Source: Trichopria drosophilae
Taxonomy: Eukaryota; Arthropoda; Insecta; Hymenoptera; Diapriidae
DNA: 64,000 nt
Direction: 5' to 3'
NCBI GenBank assembly: GCA_030407085.1
Contig: CM059585.1
Location: 12,827,001-12,891,000 of the forward strand
Below, piece after piece: positions 43,601 to 55,600 of the stretch; the stretch's first letter is position 1; each line of letters opens with the position of its first letter. Below the pieces are notes generated by a model. The model did no database searches, was not told the DNA's origin, and was given only the letters and a program-made list of their open reading frames with translations. A program made the translations under genes and the position numbers.

Positions 43601-46600
43601 AGCAATTATAAGAAATAAAAGACTTTCTCCAAATAAAAATGAAACAATTCACTAATTACAAATTAAGTAACTTCTTGTTATTTTATAAATAACATTAAAA
43701 GAACGGACGTTGAGACATTTCGCGTAGTAGTCGCTTTAATACTCTTGGCAGGAAATTTGGGGCCAGGCGTGCTATATAAGCGTTCATAGAGAACCGTAAA
43801 ACACGTAGTAAAAATATCTTGAAAATTAATCCTCCAGAATTTGAGAAAGAACCAATTCATTACGAGAAACTAATATTAGAGGCATTTAAAGGCACTTTCA
43901 CAATTTTTGCGAGTAAATTTGAATTTAATTACATCTGTTAAGAATTGTTTATATTTTTTTATTTTTTATGTTAAGGTGTAAGTGTAAATTATATTTTTGT
44001 ATGGAAATGCATAACCGAAAGAAAACATTTTCACATAAATTGGTACGTTTCGGCCTTTATACTCGAGAAAATGTATCCCAATACGTATTGTAGTATTTAG
44101 AATAATTATTGTAAATGATTTATTACATATCGTAAATATTATAATACGTATTGTAAATTTTACGATGTATATGGTAAATATTACAATACGTATTGTAAAT
44201 TTTACGATTTATACGGTAAATATTACAATACGTATTGTAATTTTTACGATGTATATGGTAAATCTTGACCTACATTTCTTTTCGTGTAGATTGAAATTAG
44301 TAGAAGGGTATTTAAACAAAATTTAAACATTTTTTTAAAACTATATAACAATACAAATTTATTTAATTTATGCCAATATGATCTTACAATAACCTTCACG
44401 TTAGTTTTTTTGTTTTATTCCTAATATGTAGATTCTTAACTTACAAAATATATTCCTAACTAAACACATTAAAAATTGTTGTATTAATTAAATTTATTTT
44501 TGTATGGATTATTTTAAATTTTCGAACAATTTATTTAGTAGAACAAGAAAGTTCATAGCCTTTTGGTTAATTTGTATAGAAATGTGTAGAATTAGAATCT
44601 AAAAATTCAACTAACACAGTACAAGATAACGTTGTTGTCACCACATTATTAAAAGTATAATTATGTAAGTTAAATATTTGAATTTTAAAAGTTATACAAA
44701 ATTTGTATTGGCAATATAATTCGATATTAAAATTCTCTTGTCAATAAATTTAATATTTTTATTTATTAGATTTGGATAAAACATAAACAAGATATTTAAT
44801 GTAAAAAAAATGGTTTTTCCTTTATCACAAGTTATGGGATACCGTTTGATATTTTTAAATTCCAAGGCAAAGAGATGAGATTTTTTAAAATGACATTCCA
44901 GACAAGTGGCATTTGATCTCCTCTTCTGTTTGATGAATGTTATGTATAGGTACTCTGTAACCTTCTAGTACTCTACAGTATCGACTGACATACATTATAG
45001 TACGGTTCTCTTTATATATCTTAAATTAGAGATACTTTGCAAAAAAAAAAGAAATTGTTTTATGTCTTGAAATTTTCATAATTTTACATTCCTTTAAAAG
45101 ATTTTTAAATTTTTATTTCTAATTGCATAATTCTTCAATTTTTAGTATAATCGTGAAATATGAATGTAGGTTAGCAATATGCGGCATATTTAAAAATTAT
45201 TTAAAAATATTTAAAAATTTAAAAAATGCTGATAAGAAAAAGAATTTATTTTAAGAACTATTAAAAAGTTCACTTCACATTTTTTTCATACTGAAAATAC
45301 AATTGTTTAGACGAATGAGCAAATATGAGGTTATTTATACTGAAATAAATCATTGTTAACATTTATTAATCTGCATTTTTTAAATAAATCACTAGTACAA
45401 ACTTATTCAAAACAAAGATATTCGGTGTTTACAAGTAACTTAATAAAACTCGATCGTTCAATAAACCTTCAAATTTTCGATTCGTCTAGTAAACGGGCTA
45501 TCAAAGATTCAAATATTTACGGGTTAAAAATGGTATAATTTCAATGTTTTATTCACGTATTTAAAAGAAAACAATATTAAACGAAATTGGCACACGTTTT
45601 ATAAATATAACCTTCAAATTTTAAAGGTTATATACGTATATTTATATAACAATATAACACCTTTATTAAACGTACTTAAATATTTTTTGTATTTCGTAAA
45701 TGGGTTTTTTACGTTTAAAATACAATTGGTATAATATAAACGCATTATATGCGCATGTGATAAACATACATGACACGAAAGTATACTACAAAAGCTACCA
45801 GTAAATATTTATATGATACACCATTTTTAAACCAAATTTACGTATAATAAACGTATATGAAACGAAAATAACTCTTGCCGTGAATAAAAAAATAATCATG
45901 TTTTTTATCCAACTTTCATGCAAATGATTGCACTTTTCTCTAAATGTCACCAGAATTACAATAGCAAATGCCTGATTCCACGAGTAATACGGTGATTTTT
46001 CGAGAAAAATTTCGATTAATAAAAAACTAAAAAAATGTTTAATAATAATGGGGAGAAAATGCAGGTAATACAGTTATCTGTTAATATCGTTATCATTCTA
46101 ATTTGAGTTCATTTTGGATCTTCTCTGATGTGTTATTGATGGATTGTGCCATAGTAGGAAGACTGCGTTGTTTCTGCACCATACGTATAAGTACTCCTGT
46201 TAATCTGGATTGAAAATGGAACAAACATTCAATGCATTTTGTTTTGGTCCAATTATACTTTTTTTAATGGATTGACCAAAAATACTTTAAGGAACATAAA
46301 TAAATAGACGTTTTGTTAAAACATTTAGTCATTAAAGAGTTAAGTCATTTACTTAACCAAGCTTTTTTAATATGAAAATTGAATTTCCCTTTGTTCTTTC
46401 TTCTTTTTCTTTCTTGATTTTGCCAGTACATGAATCGTAATATATTATTATTAAAAAAAATTAACTAACATTAATTTGATATTAAATTGGTGACACGATC
46501 TGTTCTAAATATGATAAATAGGTTAGAAAGTTCAGGCAGAGATCTTACCTGCGTTATTATTTTAACGAAATGCTTTTTTGGAGCAAGTTCTGGCAATGCA

Positions 46601-49600
46601 GCCAGCGTCGTTGCTTATTTTGCATCAGTTCGGTGTTGACTTCCAACTCATTTGGTGCAAGCTCAAGTTGAAAGCTCCTGCGATTGTTCGTATTTGCGAT
46701 GAAACTAGTGACGGAAGTAGCCAGGAAGTTCCTATCTTTTTATCATGGGATGTGAGAGATTGAACCTGGAGGTCGGTAACATCCATTTTAACGTACATAT
46801 ACAAGTTTTTTATGATTTTCATAAACACCAGATTTTTTAAATTAGTTTTTGGGGACAAGAACAATCTGAGATTTTAACAATGGTAGAACTAAGTGGGACA
46901 GTCCTATTGTAGTAAGATTTGACGTACGTTTTGGAGATTTAAATAGCTTTAAAGAAAGCTTTTATTTGTTATATTTATTTCGATCTTTTTTTTAATACTT
47001 TTTAACATTTTTTTTTAATTCATTTAACTATACAAAAATCTTATATTCATGTACTGAAAACTATTCAATAACTTTAATAATTTTTGTTTAACCCGTAATT
47101 AATACAAGCAATGCTTTGAATAGTCATACTAGCCTAACCTAAATAATAAGTATATTATTATCGAGAATATTAATAAAAGACACACAGAGGAAGAAAAGTG
47201 TTGCATAATTAAGTAAATGTTTATTTAAGTAGTGGCAGGTAAACACTTACTTGGATTAAGAAAATATTTTCTGAAATTAAGTAAGAACTCGTTCCTTATT
47301 TCTTGTAAATATTGACTTACTAGTAGAAAAATAAGAACTTAATATCGAACTGTTTTTACCAGAAACGTTTAGTAATATTACTGTAGGGTTAATTTTTATT
47401 ATAAATTTTGGTGCTTTCTGAATTTATTGCAAATTCGCCATTTTTAAGTAAAAATTGCACTGATCCTATGAAAAATGAACTGATGTTTAAGATTGGATTT
47501 TTACTCTGTAAAAACGAATTCCCACTTCAAGAAATTTGAGGAGTTAAACTTGTATAACATTTTCTTTATATTAAGAATATTTGTTAAAATTATCGTATAT
47601 GTTTAAATGAGATAAATCAATAATTTAAACTACTTTTAGATGTTATTTTATATGATCTTTTTGGTGATCTATTTGGATGTGGCCCAATCCCAAGATCAAT
47701 CAACATATATAGATCTTGATCTTTCAGGATCAATGTAGAATCCAAATGTGGTTAGATCTGAACTAGATCAAACATTTATGTTTACATTCTAACTATAAAT
47801 TACTTAAAAACTATTAATTTAAATCGAAAAGTGGGTCACGAATAAAATTAGTAATTTTTTCTAATAAATAATGAAAATTTAGTAATTTGTTACTAATTCT
47901 AAAAATACCTAAAATAAAATATACAGTTTGTACTTTTTGTTAGAAGAATTTTATTAATAATTTAGTAGTTTCGTCCAAAACAAAATTATTAATTAATAGT
48001 AATCTACTTTTGACTTTAGATTAGCAGTTTATAGAGAATTCAAATTCAGAGAGCACTGGGTTAATTTGTTTGCATGTAGAATTTTGAGGTCGTTAATTAG
48101 AGGTTGATTTATATCGATTCCATTACTGTTTAATCAGTCATTATTCCATAATTAAATATTTGAAATACAACCGTGCATTGTTGTACAATGTTGTAAATTA
48201 TTTTTTTAAGAAACAAATTTAATATAAATATAAATCTGCCTTGATTTTTCTAGTTTTTTTGGTGCTCTGGAAAATGTGCTAGTTAATTCGAATAGCTAAT
48301 ATACCTTGAAAAATTTAGTTAATTTACCTAATTAGGAACTTACACAAGGGAATTAAAGATTTAGTAAGTTTTATATGTGTATTGAGTTCTTCTGACTAAG
48401 TTTGAATTAGATAAACTAAGTTTCAGTCGATTGTACTAGATGTATCTATAAAACTAGTTATGTTTAGTTCCTACTGAGTAATTACCCAGTTAGTTAAATT
48501 AATTTAACTCCTAATAAATTTAAAAACCATAACTTATTTTAGTTACATCTAAAAATATCGAATTATAACCTATTTTATACATTTCAGCACAATTTTATCG
48601 CCACTACGAAGGATACGCTTAAAATTACACTAAATGAATTTAGAATTTTCAACGTGTGAAATCTCTTTTCAAATTACTAAAAAATAAATTAAAATTTAAG
48701 AAATTCGACATTACAAATGAAGCGAATTGCGCCTAATAAAAAGTATGACGTAATAATTGTAGGTTACACTTGTCGGTTTTCATAAAGTGTACGAAAACAT
48801 TTCCAGTGACATCTATGACAATGCTTCTATATTTTAAATTAAAAAAATGTTAAAATTTAATATAAAATCTAATGAAATTCTATGGAAAATACACATTTTC
48901 GTTCGATAATAAAGTTCACGCATCAAATGACAATCAATAACGTCAAATTTCCCGGAATTTTTTTTCTACGTAATGACAAAGTGACATAAATTACCAAAAT
49001 TTTAGAAATTAAATGCTATTGAAAAAAAAATCATTGTTAGAGTAAAAGAAGATAATGCACTCGACGTCTTGATCGATACACGAGTCGTGATTTTAGCCTC
49101 CAAAGCCAAATTCACATCAGTTCGCTCATGTTGAAATTTCAATTATCGACGCGGGCGAACCCGCATTAAATCGTGTTTTAAAAGTGGCGGGCCATCGAAA
49201 ATTGAAAAAAGGGGGAGGGAAAAATCCTTCGGACCGAAATCAGTGATCTACAAGAAATCGTAAATGACGGAGGCACGATTGTTCGCAGAGACTTACGTTG
49301 CTCGTTAAGGTTAGGATCGTTTTTTCGAATTTTTCGAAGTATCACAGAACTTTTACTTATATACCCTATTTTATTTCGGAAATTCTTAGTGTAAATATTT
49401 TGTAGTAAACGTTTATTTTAAAAAATATTTAAAAAACGCATCATTACGTTGATTTTTGCTGTTTGAGTCTAATTTTGGCGTATAATAATGTTATTTTTCC
49501 AAATAATTAATGTTAAAACGCACACAGGATAGTCATAGGCTGTACAGAATATTTTTTTTGAAAAATCCCGTTTTAAAACATGGAAATTTTGGTATTTGAT

Positions 49601-52600
49601 TGATTTCCAGGTAATCAAACTATCAATGCTCCAAATTTCTGAATACTGAAACTATTATATTGGTAAGAGAAGTAAATGTTCTGTAATGAATTTTTCTGAT
49701 GGAAATTGTTCAAAAATGTTCGCAAAAATACAAAACGACAAAGATAGGATTTACAGTCACTTTTTTGAAATTCAAAATATACAGATAATGAAAATAGAAA
49801 ATCCTTTTTGTTTCAGGAAGTCCCATTAAGTCGCCGGGGAAAAACTCCCCTGCTGGAGGGATGACAAGTGGCCAGGTAATAGGTGGTACTGGACGGACCA
49901 TGAAGGAATACGAAGATGAACTCGAGGCCTTGAAGAAGGAGAACTTCAATCTTAAACATCGGATATACATCCTTATGGAAAGGATGGGTATCACTTCCGG
50001 CGATGAGGATGCAATTCGAAAAAACATCGGACTTAAGGTAGAGGTCGAGTCTTTAAGGAAGGACTTGATCGAGAAACAAGAACTCCTCAGTCAAGCGGCT
50101 AAGGCTATACAGCTGATTGAGGAACAGAAAGAGGAAGCGTCACGAAATCAGGCCCAATATCAGCAATCGCTGGAGCAGGAAAGGCTAAGGGCGGACAATC
50201 TTCAAAAAGGTATGATTTTAGGTCTCAGTTGTTCATAAAATAAGTAAACGAATAATATATTGAAATGATTTTTCAGAACTTGAAGAATGCAGGGATAGGT
50301 TGTTGGATACGTCGACGTATTATGAGGAAGCGTTTGGTCCTCCGGAAAAGGCCATGGAGACGAAGGAGAGGTTGCACCAATTAGAAGAGTACAAATTATC
50401 TTTGGAAGCAGAGGTATAGTCTGATGATATTTTGATAACTCTGTTTGAAGCTTACCAAAATAATGTTGGATAGGTTGCGACTAGCTGTTTATAAAGTCAA
50501 AATTTACCGATTTATCAAGGTTTTTTTGTTTTTATTTTTGAAAATCATTGATGTTCACCAACAGGAATTTTTTTAACAGTTTGCAACTTCCTGCATATGT
50601 TTCGTTAGGACAAAAATGTCCGTCGACGTCCAATGTCATGCTCTACCTTAACCTCCACTTTAGCAAAGTCTCTCATTTATCATACTGAGCATGCGCGTAG
50701 CTGTCTGACTTTGGTAACTGAATATCACGTGGAGGGGAGAGGAGCTATGGAAGGGGGGGGGGGCGTACAAGAATATTGTAATAGAAATATAGATTTGGAC
50801 AGGAATATTGAATGGGACATAATCTATTGTAGTGTAAAGGAAGTTACGAATTCAGAACGTAATAATTACTTATCAAATTAAGTGAATTTTGATTAAATTC
50901 CAGCATCATGATTTATCGAACATTGAAATTTATGATTATTTATGAGTAAATACTCTAAATTATTTGACACGGTTTTTAATTTATATTTATTCACTACTAA
51001 TTCGGATTTAGATCCGGAATATTACCCAAATCTCATGTACTGTGATTTTTTAGGTTAGGATATTAATTATTAGAAATAATAATAGTAAGAATTTATAATA
51101 GATATTGAAAGATTGGGGATATACAGATTCCGAATTACAATTAATTAACTTTCATTGAATATTTCTCTTATATTCTGCTGTTTACAACCAAATTTGATTG
51201 AAATCTTTTCTCTTCTTTCGAAAAATAGCGACGAGTGGAATTTTTTCAACTTGAGTCCAATTTTTACATACTAATTTTATGTTCTATACCTTTTTTTCGC
51301 AATTATACTTGAGTATTTTTATAAGAATGGCCTAGTTTTCATATCGATAAGACAATCTTGTAGTATTGATAAGTTTACGTTTGTCTTGTTTTGGTATTGA
51401 ATATAGAAAAATTTTATTTTGTATAAACATGCATCTACAAATAAAATATTGGAGGATGTAGCGAGGAAAAGTCATCGAGAACGATACAATACCAAGACTA
51501 CTTTCAGTATCGACTGAAGAATGAGCTGGAAGACTAATAAAATTCAATAGACATTTTTTTTAAAGCAGGTTATATTTAATTTTAGTTAGTTTTTCTATAG
51601 AAAAGTACTCGCATTCAACGATACAATTTTAGTTCTTAAAATAATCCCAAAACTACTGGTGTTGAGCCATAAATAACCTTTCAATTGGTCCTCATTGATG
51701 TTTCTTGAGAAATTATCTGAAATAAAACCAGAAGATTATGTTCCTTTGTAATACATTTTGAGAAGTTATTCTGTTTTGGAAAATTGTAAGCGTCAAAATC
51801 AGGACGTTTATGAGTTGAGAAAAAAAATTAATAAATTTCTCAAAAAAGGTCGGTAGAGATTTTGGTTACAATTAACTAATTTTTGCGTAGAAAAATCAGG
51901 AAAATGATTTTAAACTTAAATCCACCATCTTTGATCTGTCATTTCCAATTTCGCCATAAGGACATAAAGATCACAATGAGCCGATTTCGATACAAATACC
52001 AATAAGTTATTATCACAAAAGTGAATTTGTTTCAAAACAAATCTGTCATCCGTTATGATTATATTAAATCTCTAAATTGAAGAATGAACTAATGAAGATA
52101 ACAAAAATACAAATAAAAAAGTATATTAATTTTATATACATAATGTACAACAATATAAATTTAATTTACTTTTTTGTTTGTATTTTTTATCTTCATTATG
52201 AAATTTCGAGATCTGATAAACGCAAACTTTAGAAAGTGTAGATAAAAACTTAATATAATTGATTGTAGAATAAGTACAAATATGTGACAAAAAATCTTCT
52301 ATGGCTGTGAGTAGTTAGTTAGACTTAGTACATCATATGCGCTTTTCATATAATTGTCATAGAATTTTTATAAAATGATTATTTTTTTAAACACAAACAA
52401 CACAAATTCTAATCTTGACTCTAAAAAAGTAACCACCAAAAAATAAAAATCCTATGACTAGATCCTTACATGTAGACTAAACACACAAAAGAATAATTGG
52501 TTTATTAAACTTGGAGAAATTTTTGTCACCTATTTCAAAAATTTTGTTTAAAAAATCAGGCAGATTCAATTTTGTAATGGAATAAATTATAGAAATTCTC

Positions 52601-55600
52601 AACATGAATGTCAGGCCATAATGTAGTACGATCAGTCCCTAACTATAGAATAAATTCATAAAAATGTTATGCTTCTGCTTGATTAATTTTAAAGGTTATT
52701 CACTGTTTTTAATTTAACAGTTAATTTTTCAAAATAATTATAATTTCCAGCGTCAGTTTAGGACAGCGATTTTGAATTTTTCAGGAGATACATAATATAG
52801 TCTGGGAAAATAGAGGAATATTAAGGGAAACAAAGAAAAAAGGAAGCAAAACATTTTTTTTAAATTATTTTATTGGTGATTCTCCTGAAAGGGACCTAAA
52901 TTATGTCGCCAACATGATTTCTGAGTTTCGGAATGTTATTCTACTATTATTTCTTTCTAATTTTGGTTTCATATAAATTAATACTAAATCTAATATTTTT
53001 TTATTACATATTATTATGTTATATTATATTAAATAAGTATGCCTTGGAGTGCAATACCTGCGAACTACCAAACAATAAAAAATGTAAGATAAACATTTTA
53101 TTTACCCTTTTTAGATGTTCTACATGTTAAAAGAAGCTTTAAAATATTTAAAAACTTGCTAATTCCTTAAATTTATCAAGTCATTAATTAATTATGAAAA
53201 ATACAGACCAATTTATTGACATGAATCTTTAATACACAATTAGAAAAATGAATTTGCTCGTCTCTAAATATATTGTAGTGAAAATTTCCCAAGGTAAAAA
53301 CTTCCCAACAATAGGGTAATTTTTTGCCGCGATGACCAAATTCAATACTTTTTCAGACAATAGTCATAAACATTTTAAACCAGTTTTTATGGCATTATCG
53401 TTGACTTTAGAAAGAAAATGCAGAGAACCTTTTTTGTAGAGAATTTTATGCTCTATCTTTTTTGTTTGAAACATTTTTTAATAAAATTTGTATTTTTCAA
53501 AATAAATGCAAAAAACTACATGACGCTGAAGCTAGCAGCAGATTCGCAGCAGCGGATTCGAAAAAACTATGGTTTTCAGTCAATAAAATTGCCAAAAACA
53601 GATTATTTGTATGAAATTTATCTAAAAATGTTTAAATGCAAGTAATTTTTAATAAGAAATTATCCATTTCCGCAGTTTTCTTGAATCCGCTGCTGCGAAT
53701 CTGCTGCTAGCTTCAGCGTCATAAAAACTACAAAGAAACTTAATTGGGGCTAAGTTTTTTTAGTAATGGACGGGTGGATCTGCCCCAAAATCAGATCTAA
53801 GTTATGCCAAGTCGCGTATTTTAAAAAAAAAATTATGTCAATACGCTTATCCGTTCGCGAGTTATCGCGAGACAAAAAAACGGGACGTACGGACGTACGT
53901 ACGTACGAGATCACGGACACAAATTTTTTTATTGTTGATTTGGGTTCCTTAGGGTCTGAAACGTCGACATTTGATGAAAAACTATATGGTAATTTTTTTG
54001 CCCGAAGTGACCAAATTCAATACTTCGCCCAGACTTAGTCTGGGTCGAAGTAATAACGTTTATATAAAACTTTTTCACATCAAGAAAAAGTTGTATAAGC
54101 TACTAAAACGTTTTAGTTGTGCAATTTTCAATAATGGTAGTTTGAAAAACGTTTTTAGCAGTTATAAAAACTTTCTTAAAACTTTGTGCTACTAAGGTTA
54201 GACCCTACTAGTGAGCAAGAGAATTGTCACTCTTTGAGAGTATATAAAACAGCTTAAGTATTCTAGCGATAAAGAGTAAGATTCCACTTAATAACTGTCA
54301 ACAACCATTTTTTAAAGTTTTTCCAATTTTGAAACAATGAAAAATTTACTGTAGTAATAAGAAGTTATTGTAGTATTCTTGACAAATCAACTCGTCAAAA
54401 ATCGACATTTGCAAACCATCATTTTGTATTCCGGAGCTAACTAAATATCTTAAAATTTGGACTAAAAAAATCCATGTTTATATTAGTGACTATATTAACT
54501 GGTTTATGATACAATTTAAGAAATGAAATTGTATACAGTAAAGAACTGAAATTTTATCGTAGAAAATTTGATTTTAAAGAATTCTGTAGTTATTTTCTGC
54601 AATAGAGTTTTGATTTATTTTTGGTATAGATAAGACAAAAAAAAAGTATAAAGTGTGAAAGCTCACGATTCAACAAAAATTCCCCCAAAAAAGTAAATGA
54701 AAAAACGTTGTCATTCAGGTAAAACAATTAACGAGCAGTTTAGAAGAGGAAAGGAGTTGGGCCCACGAGTTGGAAACGGAAAGGGACCAGCTTCGGGACC
54801 GATGGGAAATGGAAGTCATCTCCAAAGAAAAGATGAACCTTAAACGAGAGCAAGGACTGGAAATACTCAGGGAAAGAGTGAAAGAACTGGAAGAGCAAAT
54901 TTTCCTCAAGGACAGTACGTTACAGCAATGTAAAAATGACATCGATGAACGGGACAAGATCATCGAAGAAAAAAACGCGTTGTACGTGGAAAAGTGCCTA
55001 GATTACGAAGAGATCAGTGCGATCGCTGAAAAGAGGAAGAAACAAGTCGACCAACTTAGGTTATCCGTGAAGTCACGGGACGAGGCCCTCACGGGCTTGA
55101 ACAATAAAAATAGGTCCCTTTTGTCTCAGGTAAGGTCCAAGAAACAGTTTCATTACGGTGAACGTGGACTAAAGTACAATTTTTTGTTTGAAAATTACAG
55201 TTTGAAAATCATTATTCGAAGCGAGGCTCTCCACCAAACAGTCCGTCAGTATTTAACTCTAATTCGGAAGATTCGTCATCTCCCAGAAGAGGTTTCGGAC
55301 TTTACAGTCCGTCCAAGAGCAGCAACGATTGGGATCATAGCTCCCAAAATTGCTGCTCGGAAGTCAGAAGTCTAAGGGAGTTGTCCAAAGTTTGTAGATT
55401 TTTACCCTAATTTATTATTGCTCTATACAAAATGTAAACAAAAAATGACTAAAAAAATTGTCAGGAACTAGAGGAGAAGGATCGAGAACTGAAGATCCAA
55501 GAGGAATCGAAAAAACAATTGATCCTGAAGCTGTGCAACGTCCAGCAGTCCGCCGAGTCGACTGAATCGAAATTCAAAAAGTTGGAAGTCGAGCACCGGA

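Larger units (their letters stand above)
27388..49816 (+). other. cnn intron 2 (22.4 kb)
   Basis: Donor GTGAGT, acceptor GTTTCAG. Repeats and islands inside are listed separately. I see nothing recognisable in 30000-31200, 32650-33590, 34730-35980, 36600-37960, 39270-40400, 41530-43670, 44340-46550 and 46870-47800, beyond AT-rich sequence, short CCTAA runs (42911-42928) and TATA-like strings. Confidence 0.7.
50414..54718 (+). other. cnn intron 4 (4.3 kb)
   Basis: Donor GTATAG, acceptor TTGTCATTCAG. It holds an 11-base G run (50753-50763), a small hairpin at 52091-52197, a MITE at 53520-53722 and a dispersed repeat with ACGT units. The stretches 50900-52080, 52200-53270 and 54070-54700 show nothing else I can name. 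Confidence 0.75.

Noticed and set aside
53766..54038. 90-codon plus-strand frame containing the ACGT run
   Set aside because: Part of a dispersed noncoding repeat whose other fragment lies at 53315-53360.
54715..54963. Minus-strand frames over exons 5 and 7 (also 55461-55682)
   Set aside because: Antisense shadows of coiled-coil coding sequence.
55130..55375. Extension of exon 5 through its donor
   Set aside because: GTAAGG donor, AG acceptor and the SP-rich frame of exon 6 joining in phase show a 71-bp intron; the run-on is in the wrong frame.
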